The position numbers and the translations under genes are program-made. A DNA stretch of 64,000 bases from Actinomadura geliboluensis (GTDB taxonomy: Bacteria; Actinomycetota; Actinomycetes; Streptosporangiales; Streptosporangiaceae), in the NCBI RefSeq assembly GCF_005889745.1, contig NZ_VCKZ01000002.1, positions 30,166 to 94,165 on the forward strand, in the 5' to 3' direction. Below the pieces are notes generated by a model. That model was not told the origin of the DNA. It was given only the letters and a program-made list of their open reading frames with translations, and ran no database searches. Positions 25,188 to 34,375 of this stretch are shown here, in pieces. Every line of letters starts with the position of its first letter. Position 1 is the stretch's first letter.

Positions 25188-26033
25188 TCAGCGGGCCGGA
25201 ACGACCGCGACCGGGCACTGCGCGTGATGCAGGACTCCGTGCCCTACGGAACCGAGTTGGGGCGAGCTCCAATGCCAGTCGTGGGTACCGACCACCAGCA
25301 GGCGGGCCTCGCGCGAGGCCTTGGCCAGCGCGGTCACCGGATGCTCCAGAACGATTTCTTCGACGACGTTGACTCCCGGATACCGCCCCCGCAGTGGTCG
25401 GCACGCATTGAGGACCTCCTTCCTCAGCTCCGCTTCGACGTGCTCGGCGTCGGAGTAACCCGCCTCCAGGAAGGTCGCGAGCGTCTGCCACGCGTGGACG
25501 ATGCGGAGCCGGACACGATGGAGCGCGGCGGAGTCGAAGGCGTAGCCGAGGACCGCGCCGAGATCCCGCACCGGGTCGACACCCACGAGGATCTCGCCGC
25601 GACCGGCTGCGTCTCCGCGCACGACCACCACCGGGACGGTGGAGAGTTCGGCCATGCGCAGGCTCGTGGAGCCCAGCGGCAGTCCGGAGAAACCGCCCTG
25701 ACCACGACTTCCCAGCACCAGCTCGAAAGCCTTCTCCGACTGAGCGCCCAGAGCCCGCCAGGCCTCCCCGCTCACCAGAGCGGTCGTCGTCGCGAGGTTC
25801 GGCCACCGTTCCCGGACGCGTTCGCGGGCGGCCGCCAAGATCTTCCTACCGGCCCGGGTGATGAGTTCGGCGATCTCGGCCTGCGCGATGGGCGCCGTCG
25901 CGGACGGCCAGCTCTGGAGGGCGTGGACTATGTGCAGCGGACGTTCGCGCAAGGCCGCCTCGGCCGCCGCCCAATCGAGTGCACGCGCCGACTCGTCCGA
26001 ACCATCGGTGCCGATGGCGATCGGTGCGGACAT
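25188..26033 (-). CDS. Universal stress protein, two UspA domains
   Basis: 281 residues from MSAPIAIGTDGSDESARAL; GAGGAGAGC precedes the ATG. Tandem UspA domains (residues ~1-145 and ~150-281), each starting with a beta strand and Asp (AIGTDGS; ILVGVDPVRD). ATP-binding loop in domain 1 is GSRGQGGFSGLPLGSTS; domain 2 ends GTHDWHWSSPQLGSVGHG, a less canonical loop. It is closely similar to the USP at 42952 (same length, same motifs), a duplicated pair. Cytoplasmic; probably senses or binds ATP in hypoxic or stationary cells, as DosR-regulated USPs do. Candidate DosR-like site 64 nt upstream. Confidence 0.9.
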   Translation of the reverse strand: MSAPIAIGTDGSDESARALDWAAAEAALRERPLHIVHALQSWPSATAPIAQAEIAELITRAGRKILAAARERVRERWPNLATTTALVSGEAWRALGAQSEKAFELVLGSRGQGGFSGLPLGSTSLRMAELSTVPVVVVRGDAAGRGEILVGVDPVRDLGAVLGYAFDSAALHRVRLRIVHAWQTLATFLEAGYSDAEHVEAELRKEVLNACRPLRGRYPGVNVVEEIVLEHPVTALAKASREARLLVVGTHDWHWSSPQLGSVGHGVLHHAQCPVAVVPAR

Positions 26034-26096
26034 CGAGCTCTCCTCATTCCGATCTGTGTAGCGGACCGTCCGGCAACGTCGGCTGTCGTGTCGTCC

Positions 26097-26110
26097 TCCG
26101 GTCCAGTCCC
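26097..26110 (-). promoter_or_regulatory. Weak DosR-like site, USP gene
   Basis: GGGACTGGACCGGA toward the USP at 26033, 64 nt upstream. The GGGAC half is good; the second half is poor. Confidence 0.35.
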
Positions 26111-26166
26111 CGTGTAAAGATCCCGGCCGCGCCTCCTCTGCTTCGCTCCTCCGAAGTTCCTTCCGG

Positions 26167-27051
26167 CTATTCGGCCTGCTGTACCGGGACAACCGCGACC
26201 GGACAGGGGGCCTGTTGCAGCGCGGCCTGAGTGACCGGACCGAGCAGCATCTGAGGCACCGCGCCGATTCCGCGGTCGCCCACCACCAGCAGGGCGGCGC
26301 CTTGGGCGGCATCGACCAGGGCTTGACGCGGCGGGTCGACGACGAACTCGGTTTCCAGCGGCACCTTGGGGTGCTGGCGTCGCCACGGCGCGACGGCCTG
26401 GTCGAACCGCGCCATCGCCTCGCTCCTGATCACCTGTGGATCCGTGAAGGGGACGCGGTCCGGGCCGGGGAGCACTGCCGGGTCCCACCAGCTGCATACC
26501 GCCGTCACCGACGCCTTCCGCAACGCGGCCTCCTGGAAGGCGAAACCGAGGGCCGCCGCACTGGCCGGCGAGCCGTCCACGCCGACCACCAGCCGCCCAC
26601 CGTGCCCCCCGGCCTGCGGTAGGCCTGACCGTACGACGATGACTGGCCGGGCAGCGAGGGCGGAGACCTGCACAGCGGTGGAGCCCACTGACAGGCCCTC
26701 GGACCCGCCGTGGCCCCGCGCCCCGAGTACGACCAGTTCGGCGTCACGGGCGGCCTGCTGCAGCACGGCGCCAGGCCAGCCGCGCTCCAGCCGCCAGTGG
26801 ACGTCCATGTCCTCGGCCTGGGCATGGGCCTTGCGCACGCCCTCATCCGCCACGATCGCGGCCGCTGCACGGAAGATCTCGAGGGTGTCGTCGTCCGGCG
26901 GGCGAGACGGGTAGGGCCAGTGCCAAGCATGGCAGACGGTGAGGGGAGCGCGGCGGAGTTCAGCCTCCGCCACCGCCCAATGCAGGGCCTGCTCGCCGGC
27001 GGGTGAGCCGTCGTACCCGACGAGGACGGTTCCCCCGTGATCATCGCTCAT
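26167..27051 (-). CDS. Universal stress protein, two UspA domains
   Basis: 294 residues from MSDDHGGTVLVGYDGS; GGGAGGAGG is ~7 nt before the ATG. Domain 1 (~1-145) has VLVGYDGSPAGEQALHWA and the ATP loop LGARGHGGSEGLSVGSTAV; domain 2 (~155-294) has [19 protein letters not shown] and VGDRGIGAVPQMLLGPVT. It lies 133 nt upstream of the next USP on the same strand, which also has its own candidate site, so the pair may be one or two units. GGGACTCCTTGACTC at 27128 is ~77 nt upstream of the start. Confidence 0.9.
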   Translation of the reverse strand: MSDDHGGTVLVGYDGSPAGEQALHWAVAEAELRRAPLTVCHAWHWPYPSRPPDDDTLEIFRAAAAIVADEGVRKAHAQAEDMDVHWRLERGWPGAVLQQAARDAELVVLGARGHGGSEGLSVGSTAVQVSALAARPVIVVRSGLPQAGGHGGRLVVGVDGSPASAAALGFAFQEAALRKASVTAVCSWWDPAVLPGPDRVPFTDPQVIRSEAMARFDQAVAPWRRQHPKVPLETEFVVDPPRQALVDAAQGAALLVVGDRGIGAVPQMLLGPVTQAALQQAPCPVAVVPVQQAE

Positions 27052-27127
27052 TCGTCGCCTCCTCCCGGGGGATGTGTCCAGCCTCGCCTGACGGAAACGG
27101 ACTAGACGTCCGCCCCCGATGCCGCGA

Positions 27128-27142
27128 GGGACTCCTTGACTC
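27128..27142. promoter_or_regulatory. DosR-like site between USP and DUF1254 genes
   Basis: GGGACTCCTTGACTC, 77 nt upstream of the USP at 27051. It resembles GGGACTCTTGACTC before the USP at 42952, with one extra base in the centre. Confidence 0.4.
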
Positions 27143-27215
27143 GGCCTTCCGCCTTCGAATTGGATTGTCACCGGCCCCGCAGCCGTGGCGGTGGGCTGCG
27201 ATGTGTCGGTCTGGT

Positions 27216-27229
27216 AGGACCAGGGCCAC
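27216..27229. promoter_or_regulatory. Second DosR-like site in the USP-DUF1254 divergent region
   Basis: AGGACCAGGGCCAC in the 430-nt divergent region; the first base deviates from GGGAC. Nothing else nameable lies in 27052-27480. Confidence 0.35.
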
Positions 27230-27480
27230 GCGCTCGGCCCACGACCACGCCGCCCGGCACCGACACCGAGGCTCTGTCGCGACCGCTGGGCCGGGTGCCG
27301 GTCCCGGACGACCGCATGACTCCCTGGCGCACCCGGTAAACACCGAGCATTCTTCTTCCGACATCACTCCTTGCTGCTTCGGGCTCGGCATCCCCACAGC
27401 CTGTGGAGTAACAAAAGATCAATGGCTCAGGAAACCGCGTTTATTAGTGGTCTGCGGCAGGTACGGCTCGTGGTCGAGAG

Positions 27481-29103
27481 GTGACCTCTCCAAAGAGACG
27501 GAGCGATGCCTTGCAGCAAGCCGAGCGGATCTCGCCTCAGGTCATGGAGTCGCTCTCGACGCCCGAGCGGGTAGAGACGCATCTGGGCACTCTGGAGTTC
27601 CCGCTGGGGAGGCCCACCGAAGAGACCGCCGACCGCGTCTACGACCATCTGGACCACATGCACGCCGTCCGGGGGTTCCTCGACGCGTACTCCGGGGTCA
27701 GCATGTGGGCGGCGCGCAGGGGCTTCCTTGAGGCCGGGGTCAGAGACCACGACGTCCTGCTCTTCTCGGAGTTCATGGATCCCGAGACGCTCGTGCTGAC
27801 AGGGAATGCGGACACCGTCTATTTTGTGACATTTCTTGACCTGACTGAGGGGCCGCTGGTGGTGGAAATGCCGCCTCTCTCCCTCTGTTTTGTCAATGAC
27901 ATGTGGTACCGCTGGGTCGCCGACCCCGGCATGGCCGGGCCGGACCGCGGGGCAGGCGGCAGGTACCTCTTCGTGCCGCCCGGTTACGAGGGTCCTCTTC
28001 CGGAGGGCGGCTTCTTCATACGGCCAACCCGTACCACGCGGCTCCTTCTGGGCGGGCGAGCGTTCCTGGAGGGCGACGACCCGAAGCCGGCGGTCCAGCG
28101 CATCAAGGAGGGGCTGCGCATCCACCGCTACGTCCCCGGGTTCTTCGGGACCAGCATCGGGGAGATCGTCACAGGGGGCACGGCCCCTCCGCCGCCGTGG
28201 ACCGCCCAAACGTGGACCGCCGCGCTCCGCAGGCCCGACCCGCCGCGCTTCGTCGAGGGCACCGGGTTCCCCGTGAACACGGTCCCACCCTCCGACGCGA
28301 CGTACTTCGACTTCGCGAGCGAGCTCGTGCACGATCAGCCGGCCGAGGCGCTCGATGCCGAGATCGCCGGTGCCCTGGCCGCGATCGGGATCGCGAAGGG
28401 CCGTCCCTTCCAGCCGGATCCGCGAATGCGGAAGATCCTCGCCGAAGCGGCCGCGGTGGGGAACGCCACGGCCCGTACCCTCGCCTGCCGCCCCCGCCCG
28501 GCTGAGGGGGCGCATTTCTACGGTGCGCCCTCCCAGTGGATCAACGGCCTGCTGGTGTCCGGCCACGATTTCATGACCCCGCCCCCGGACATCACCGACT
28601 GCGGCCTCGAACTCCGTGCGAGCGACGGCGCCCGCAAGCTCAACCTGCGGACCTGGTGGTGGTATCTGGGCGTGGGCATCAGCCCGGCGTTCACCGCACC
28701 GTTGCCCGACATCGGCTCGCAGTACCTGTTCGCGTTCGCGGACCGGCAGGACCGCGCCCTCGACGGAGGCCGGCACTACCGCTTGGTGCTTCCGCCGGAC
28801 ATTCCCGCTGCCCGTTTCTGGTCGTGCACCGTCTACGACAACCAGACCCGCTCGATGCTCTCCACGCCGCAACGCTTCCCGCGGGCCGGCAGCCAGGACT
28901 ATCCGACCCCGGCGGCGGCCGCCGCCGCGGATGGCACGACCACGGTGCACTTCGGGCCCGACTGGCCCGACCGCGTGCCGGAGGGCAACTGGATCCAGAC
29001 CGTGCCGGGCAGAGGATGGTTCGTGGTCCTGCGGTTGTACAGCCCCCTGCGGCCATTCTTCGACAAGACCTGGCGGCCGGGTGAGGTCGAGGCGGTGGGC
29101 TGA
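27481..29103 (+). CDS. DUF1254/DUF1214 domain protein
   Basis: 540 residues from a GTG (VTSPKRRSDAL). The N-terminal DUF1254 region spans ~55-200 (DTVYFVTFLDLTEGPLVVEM, GRYLFVPPGYEG). The C-terminal DUF1214 region spans ~410-530 (YRLVLPPDIPAARFWSCTVY, WIQTVPGRGWFVVLRLYSPL, WRPGEVE). No signal peptide is visible, so it is likely cytoplasmic, unlike many relatives. A second, shorter paralogue follows 186 nt later. The family's activity is unestablished. Located in the dormancy-type region, with two weak GGGAC-like sites in the shared promoter. Confidence 0.88.
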   Translation: MTSPKRRSDALQQAERISPQVMESLSTPERVETHLGTLEFPLGRPTEETADRVYDHLDHMHAVRGFLDAYSGVSMWAARRGFLEAGVRDHDVLLFSEFMDPETLVLTGNADTVYFVTFLDLTEGPLVVEMPPLSLCFVNDMWYRWVADPGMAGPDRGAGGRYLFVPPGYEGPLPEGGFFIRPTRTTRLLLGGRAFLEGDDPKPAVQRIKEGLRIHRYVPGFFGTSIGEIVTGGTAPPPPWTAQTWTAALRRPDPPRFVEGTGFPVNTVPPSDATYFDFASELVHDQPAEALDAEIAGALAAIGIAKGRPFQPDPRMRKILAEAAAVGNATARTLACRPRPAEGAHFYGAPSQWINGLLVSGHDFMTPPPDITDCGLELRASDGARKLNLRTWWWYLGVGISPAFTAPLPDIGSQYLFAFADRQDRALDGGRHYRLVLPPDIPAARFWSCTVYDNQTRSMLSTPQRFPRAGSQDYPTPAAAAAADGTTTVHFGPDWPDRVPEGNWIQTVPGRGWFVVLRLYSPLRPFFDKTWRPGEVEAVG

Positions 29104-29289
29104 CCCGGCGCGGTGATCCGAAGACGTGACGGTCCGGACGGTGAGGTGCCAGGAGCATGAAGCCGCTGGCGTACACCGGCATCCACGGTGCCTAGAGGGC
29201 ACGCGGGACGGCCGGGAGGTCCGGTTGGACGTCAGCGCGAGAACGACTGGAACGCAGCTCTCAGAGAAGTTGCTGTAGAGAGGAGCGCA

Positions 29290-30723
29290 GTGCCTCACAT
29301 GAGCGACGCGCCCAGCCCGGGCATATCAGTTGAGACCCTCGCGTCGATCAGCGTCCCGGATCGGCTGGAGACGGTCTTCGGCGCGATGGACTTCTTCGAC
29401 GGCATGCCCCTGCCCGACACGGTCATCCGGAGCTATGACGGGCTCGACCTGCTGCGGGGGATCGAGGTCTTTCTCAACTGCCTGCCCGGCGCCGCGATGG
29501 TGGCCATGCGGCGCGGGCTGCGGAGCCTCGGTATCGACTCCCGCACGATCGGCTACACGGCCCCGCGGTGCGGTTCGGCCCCCCTGTTGCTCACGGCGAA
29601 CACCGAAACCGCGTACGGGCTGGCCTTCCTGGCGCTCGATCGGGACGGCCCGACGGTGATCGAGGTGCCGGAGGGCTCGCTGAGCGTTGTCGGCGACTTC
29701 TGGCAGCACTACGTCGCCGACATGGGGATCGCCGGACCCGACGAGGGCAGGGGAGGCAAGTACCTCTTCCTGCCCCCCGGCTATGACGGCGACGTCCCGG
29801 ACGGCTACTTCACCTCGCGGTCGCCGACCTTCGCCTGCTGGGCGACGTTTCGCTCGCTGGGCGGTGTCGAGAGCCTCCTCAAGACGCGGATGTACCCGCT
29901 CTCTGCCGCGGCCGACCCGGCCGAGCAGCGCTTCGTCAACGTCGCCGACTCCGTCTTCAACACGGTCCCCGCCAACGACTTCTCGTTCTTCGGGGAGGTG
30001 GACGAGATCGTTCAGGAGGAACCGCCCGAGGCACTGGACCCCGAGCGCGCGGGACAACTCGCCTCGATCGGCATCGTGCCAGGCGAGCCCTTCGGGCCGG
30101 ACGACCGGATGCGCTCGATCCTCGCCGCCGCGGCGCGGGTCGGGTCGGGCCTCGTGCGGACGCTGACCTTCAAACCTCGCGACCCAAGTTTCTATTACTA
30201 CCCGGGCAGTTCGTGGAAGAACATGTTCCCCTCGGGGAGCCACGAGTTCCTCTCGCCGCAGGGTGCGCGCCTGCTGGACGCCCGCGCCATGTACCATCAC
30301 GCGGCGATCGTGGTCACGCCGGCGATGGCGACGGCGGCGGTCGGGGCCGGATCGCAGTACGCCTACACGGCAGAGGACTCCGCCGGCGCCTGGCTCGACG
30401 GCGGGAAGAGCTACACGCTCACCCTACCCAAGGACATCCCGGCGAAGGACTTCTGGGCCGTCGACGTCTACGACCCCCAGACCCGGTCGCTGCTGCGCAC
30501 CGACGACCCCTACCCGAGCGTGAACAGCCTCTCGGACGCCGTGCGGGCCGAGGACGGCGGCGACACGGTCGTCCACTTCGGCCCGACCGCGCCGCCGGGC
30601 AGAGAGACGAATTGGATCCAGACGGTCCCCGGCAAGGGATGGTTCGTCGTCCTGCGGCTCTACGGTCCGCTCGAAAGCTGGTTCGACCAGCGCTGGCGGC
30701 CGGGCGAGGTCGAACCGGCGTGA
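29290..30723 (+). CDS. DUF1254/DUF1214 domain protein (tandem paralogue)
   Basis: 477 residues from a GTG (VPHMSDAPSPG), chosen because GAGAGGAG lies a few bases upstream; an ATG three codons later is too far from it. Same architecture as the preceding gene: DUF1254 (LLLTANTETAYGLAFLALDR, GKYLFLPPGYDGDVPDGYF) and DUF1214 (YTLTLPKDIPAKDFWAVDVY, WIQTVPGKGWFVVLRLYGPL, WRPGEVEPA). It lacks a ~60-residue insert found in the first copy. The pair probably arose by duplication and may act together. No signal peptide. Function unknown. Confidence 0.88.
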   Translation: MPHMSDAPSPGISVETLASISVPDRLETVFGAMDFFDGMPLPDTVIRSYDGLDLLRGIEVFLNCLPGAAMVAMRRGLRSLGIDSRTIGYTAPRCGSAPLLLTANTETAYGLAFLALDRDGPTVIEVPEGSLSVVGDFWQHYVADMGIAGPDEGRGGKYLFLPPGYDGDVPDGYFTSRSPTFACWATFRSLGGVESLLKTRMYPLSAAADPAEQRFVNVADSVFNTVPANDFSFFGEVDEIVQEEPPEALDPERAGQLASIGIVPGEPFGPDDRMRSILAAAARVGSGLVRTLTFKPRDPSFYYYPGSSWKNMFPSGSHEFLSPQGARLLDARAMYHHAAIVVTPAMATAAVGAGSQYAYTAEDSAGAWLDGGKSYTLTLPKDIPAKDFWAVDVYDPQTRSLLRTDDPYPSVNSLSDAVRAEDGGDTVVHFGPTAPPGRETNWIQTVPGKGWFVVLRLYGPLESWFDQRWRPGEVEPA

Positions 30724-30733
30724 GGTGGAGGCC

Positions 30734-30811
30734 GTGGGCGAGGCGATCGGTCAGGTGCTGTCGTACGGCGTCGGAGTGGCGCTGAGCCCGTTCCCGATCA
30801 TCGGTGTGATG
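30734..30811 (+). pseudogene. N-terminal relic of a GAP/SAP-family membrane protein
   Basis: VGEAIGQVLSYGVGVALSPF and PIIGVM match the first membrane helix of GAP-family (SAP-like) transporters, then the sequence becomes unrelated. Only about 26 residues remain. 30812-31123 shows nothing else I can name. Confidence 0.5.
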
Positions 30812-31123
30812 CGATGGACGCCGGCCCGAACGCGGCTCGTCGAAGGGACCGTGAGCAGGCGCCCCAGCACTGTTTCGACGTTCTCGCGCGTCACCCCGCC
30901 GGGCAGAAAGGATGCTCCGTAATGCCACCGCCGAGGGCTGATGGCAGCGCAAGCGCGACGTCGCCGAGGCAGAGGAGGAGGGCGCATTCCGCACAGGGCC
31001 TTCGGGTCGGTCGGCGAGGACCATCGGGTGCTTCTGGCGCCGTCAGGACTCGAAGGATGCGGCGGGGCCGTGCGGGCTCGTCTGCGGCCATGGTCTTCGA
31101 CGGGGCGTTGGTCGCCCGTGCGG

Positions 31124-31137
31124 GGGACGTTAGCCCC
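31124..31137 (+). promoter_or_regulatory. DosR-like site, DUF1876 gene (first copy)
   Basis: GGGACGTTAGCCCC, 69-82 nt before the ATG at 31206. One of the best matches in the window to the GGGAC-N4/5-GnCC pattern. Confidence 0.6.
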
Positions 31138-31205
31138 TGGGGCGGTCGGCGGCACCTGCCGACGATGGAGATGGAGGCCGATGCGTTCAGGTGAGGAGGT
31201 TCATC

Positions 31206-31457
31206 ATGGAGACCAAGGAGTGGAGCGTGGAGCTCTACATCAGCGAGGACGCCACGGACACCGACGTGCGCGCGGTGCTGTTCAGCGGCCGTGACCAGAA
31301 GACCACTGGGCACGGGCACGCTCGCCGCAACCCGGCCGACCGCCGGATTCCGGAGATCGGTGACGAACTGGCCGTCGCCCGGGCGCTGGCGGACCTCGCC
31401 GATCGTCTGCACGGGCTCGCCAGCGAGGACATCGCCGAACTCGCAGGGCCGGTGTGA
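31206..31457 (+). CDS. DUF1876 domain protein
   Basis: 83 residues from METKEWSVELYISEDATDTD; GAGGAGG is 6 nt upstream. DUF1876 is a dsRBD-like small fold found almost only in actinobacteria and often in DosR regulons. Signature: VELYISEDxTDT, GHGHARRNPADRRIPEIGDE, ALADLADRLHGLASEDIAEL. A same-length paralogue is at 50732. It has no membrane segment. Molecular role unknown; nucleic-acid binding is a guess from fold similarity. It is a single gene under its own GGGAC-type site. Confidence 0.9.
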   Translation: METKEWSVELYISEDATDTDVRAVLFSGRDQKTTGHGHARRNPADRRIPEIGDELAVARALADLADRLHGLASEDIAELAGPV

Positions 31458-31609
31458 AACCGAGCTCACGGGAACATTCCGGACCGGGCTCGGCTAGGCC
31501 GCCCGAGAGGGCGACGCGGCGGCCCGCCTCTTGCGGTGCCCGCCGTCGCGACGCGGGCACCGCGAAGGCTCTCTAGGGGAGCTTCCCTGAACGCTTGCGG
31601 ACCTGGCGA
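31458..31609. other. Stretch with no gene
   Basis: Short frames only; nothing supported. The same holds for 31771-32200. Confidence 0.5.
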
Positions 31610-31770
31610 GCAGTTCGCGAAAGCCGCGCGTCGCTGCGGCCAGTACGACATCGTTGACCGACTCCCTGGGCATGCGCCGGATGCGGTCGATCTCGTCCAT
31701 CCCGGCCATGCGCCCGGACCACCGCCGGGGAGGCCCGGTGGGCCCGTTGAGCGGCGGCGTGTGAATGGGC
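31610..31770 (-). pseudogene. Relic of wax ester synthase/diacylglycerol acyltransferase
   Basis: Reverse strand: TPPLNGPTGPPRRWSGRMAG, then MDEIDRIRRMPRESVNDVVL, then AAATRGFRELL. This is the central WS/DGAT motif region (TPLNxxIGPxRR ... VNDVVLAAVTGALRxLL). The HHxxxDG acyltransferase motif and both ends are missing. Tgs-type enzymes of this family are DosR-regulated in mycobacteria, in keeping with the region. Confidence 0.6.
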
Positions 31771-32204
31771 GAATGCGGAACCGGCTCAGCGCCTGCTTTG
31801 AACCAGGGCGGCGGGGCGCCGATCACCGGAGAGACGGCGCTCCGGCCGGCCAGGGAAGAAGAATGACCGATCCGGAATCAGTGAGGACGGCGCGCAGTCG
31901 CCGTCGGTGACCAGGATGTTTGCCGGCCTCGGCGGGCCCCAGGCCTTCCAGCGCACGCCCATGCCGCCCCGGCCGGGCTCCTCGACGGTCATGAACAGGC
32001 TCTCGGAGCAGGCCGGCGGAGGACGAATTCCCGATTGAGCGAGGGGCCAAGGTCACGGCGCGATGTGCCGGGCGTCTGCTTCCGGCGCTGGTGGGCACGG
32101 CTGAAGAGGAGGGTAGCCGCTAGCTTCTGAGGACGCCGCCACTCGGACGGCGGCTGTGCTCAAGCCGCTCACGAGGTGGAACACTGATCGTCGTACCGAG
32201 CCCA

Positions 32205-32325
32205 CTCGTCCTCCTACAAGTGGTACCGGCGCTGGTTGTGCACGGTCCCGCGTCGCGAGGTGGATCGCCGCCGACAGCCTGGACAGACCCGCTCCGATCA
32301 CGACGACCGGACCGCTCGCCGCCAT
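32205..32325 (-). pseudogene. N-terminal relic of an FAD-dependent oxidoreductase
   Basis: MAASGPVVVIGAGLSRLSAA then IHLATRDRA is a Rossmann FAD-binding start (VVVIGAGLSGLSAA), after which the frame loses meaning. It resembles the start of the intact gene at 32946 but lies on the other strand. Confidence 0.5.
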
Positions 32326-32474
32326 CAACGCCCGCCACGTGGACCGTGCACACGATGGCGGGAGTACACCGTTCCTCCATCGTTGTCCGAAAGGTCCTGC
32401 ACCGTTCTTCGGAACCGGGCGGCCAATCGGTGACACGGTCCATGAAGGCGCGGCCGGGTGGGGCTCGCCGCGAT

Positions 32475-32771
32475 TCACCGCATGGTGGCGGATTGCGATG
32501 CGGAAACCCTTTCGTCCGAAGAGATCTGCCGCCCGGATGCCTCGCGTGCGGCCTGATCCCGCGTTTCCTCCATCCGAAGGGCGATGCCCATGGCGAAGAA
32601 GGTCGGGGCCCATTCACCGACGAAGATGCCCCAGCGGTCGGCGCGCTCCAGCCCCGCGTCCTCAAGTCGCTTGGACGCCGCCCAGGAGGCGAAAGCCAGG
32701 CCGACCGAGGCGATGCCCGCCGTGTACATGAAATTGGACCGGATGCCCATCTTGTGCAGTGTGTTGATCAT
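32475..32771 (-). CDS. Small membrane protein, two TM segments
   Basis: 98 residues from MINTLHKMGIRSNFMYTAG; GGGGGAG lies before the ATG. TM1 about residues 15-33 (YTAGIASVGLAFASWAAS), TM2 about 48-66 (IFVGEWAPTFFAMGIALRM), with a charged cytosolic tail. It belongs to a widespread unnamed actinobacterial family with the W-G-x-F-x-G-E-W-A-P-T motif. Divergent from the FAD oxidoreductase at 32946. No function is known to me. Confidence 0.75.
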   Translation of the reverse strand: MINTLHKMGIRSNFMYTAGIASVGLAFASWAASKRLEDAGLERADRWGIFVGEWAPTFFAMGIALRMEETRDQAAREASGRQISSDERVSASQSATMR

Positions 32772-32945
32772 TTCTCCCCCTTGGTCGATCCGCCCGTACC
32801 CCCCTCTTACCTGCACAAGCGCGACCCAAGTAGATTTTGCCCACCATGCACAATCCGATGGCACCGCCTCCGGCGGCCGGGGTAGAGGCGTTTATCGCGG
32901 GCATGGTGACGGACGGATCGCGGCCACAAAGGAAAGCGGGGGCGA

Positions 32946-34160
32946 ATGTCCGATGGCGTGATCGTCGTGGGGGCGGGTCTGTCCGGGCTGGCCTGTGCGG
33001 TGCGGCTGCACCGGGCCGGTATGCCGGTGCGGGTGCTGGAGGCGTCGGACGGAGTCGGCGGCCGGATGCGCACGGATGTCGTGGAGGGCTTCCGCCTGGA
33101 CCGAGGTTTCCAGGTCTTCAACACCGCCTACCCGGAGGCCCGGCGCGTTCTTGACCTCAAGGCCCTGGACCTGCGGTCGTTCGCTTCCGGGCTGCTGGTC
33201 TTCCATGAGGGAGGGCGCGAACGCGTGATGCTGCCGTGGAGGCATCCCGAGCACGCGCTGAGCGGCGCCCTCGCCGACGTGGGGTCCGTCCGGGACAAGG
33301 CCGCGCTGGCGGCGATGACCGCTCGCGACCTGGCCGTCCCGGGGTCCTGGGTCCGTGACGGTGCCGAACGCGACACGAGCGAGGAGCTCCGCCACTGGGG
33401 CATCTCGGAGGAGATGATCGAGAAGCTGCTGCGCCCGTTCTTGGCCGGGGTGCTGCTGGAGCGCGAGCTGGAGACCTCCAGCCGCTTCTTCCATCTGATC
33501 TGGCGGTCCTTCGCGCGCGGCACCATCTGTGTCCCCGCGCGGGGAATGGGCCGGGTACCGGAGCAACTCGCCGCCCGGCTCCCGGACGGGGCGGTGTCGC
33601 TCGGCACGCCCGTCCGGCGGATCACCGACGAGGGAGTGGAGACCGGCAGCGGCGAGGGGATCGACGCCGGCACCGTGGTCATCGCAGCCGACCCGGCCGG
33701 CGCCGCCGAACTCGAACCCGAGATCGAGGCACCGGTGATGCGTCCGGTCACGACCTTCTACCACGTGGCCCCCGAATCTCCGCTGAAGGAGCCCGTCCAA
33801 ATCCTGGACGCCGAAGGGATCATCACCGACACGCTCGTCCTGACCGACGCAGCACCCGAGTACTCCCCAGACGACCGCGCGCTCATCTCGACGTCCGTGC
33901 TCGGCATCGACACCGGCGAGGCGCTGGTGCGTGACCGGCTGACCGAGATCTACGGCGACACCGCAGACTGGCGGCACATCGCCTCGTACCGGGTCGAGGC
34001 CGCCCTTCCGGCGATGCCGCCGCCTCTGCCGCTGCGGCGTCCGGTCCGGTTGCGCACCGGCCGGTACATCTGCGGCGATCACCGCGATACCGGGTCCATC
34101 CAGGGCGCCCTGGTATCGGGACGGCGAGCCGCTGAAGCCATCCTGGCCGACCTGACCTGA
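32946..34160 (+). CDS. FAD-dependent amine oxidase/phytoene desaturase-like oxidoreductase
   Basis: 404 residues. N-terminal dinucleotide motif VIVVGAGLSGLACAVRLHRA, then EASDGVGGRMRTDVVEGF (the GG-R-x-R FAD contact) and FRLDRGFQVFNTAYPEA. The C-terminal FAD motif is YICGDHRDTGSIQGALVSGR. The layout matches NAD(P)/FAD amine oxidase-superfamily proteins related to protoporphyrinogen oxidase and carotenoid desaturases. The substrate cannot be assigned. Single gene; cytoplasmic or peripheral membrane. Confidence 0.88.
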   Translation: MSDGVIVVGAGLSGLACAVRLHRAGMPVRVLEASDGVGGRMRTDVVEGFRLDRGFQVFNTAYPEARRVLDLKALDLRSFASGLLVFHEGGRERVMLPWRHPEHALSGALADVGSVRDKAALAAMTARDLAVPGSWVRDGAERDTSEELRHWGISEEMIEKLLRPFLAGVLLERELETSSRFFHLIWRSFARGTICVPARGMGRVPEQLAARLPDGAVSLGTPVRRITDEGVETGSGEGIDAGTVVIAADPAGAAELEPEIEAPVMRPVTTFYHVAPESPLKEPVQILDAEGIITDTLVLTDAAPEYSPDDRALISTSVLGIDTGEALVRDRLTEIYGDTADWRHIASYRVEAALPAMPPPLPLRRPVRLRTGRYICGDHRDTGSIQGALVSGRRAAEAILADLT

Positions 34161-34375
34161 GCCGTCCACCGGGGTCCGGCTATCGCGCAAGCGCCGCAAC
34201 CTCCTGCGGGCGACGGTGCGACCGTGGACGGATCGGCGACGGTGAAGGTCAGCCACGAATGGGTGTCAAAGGCGAACTCAAAGCGTTCGGCAGCGGATTC
34301 TGGAGCATCTCAAGCCCTTGTTGACCAGGTCTTTCGTGGTGACTGCCGCGCCCGGGGACGGGTAGAGCGACGCAC

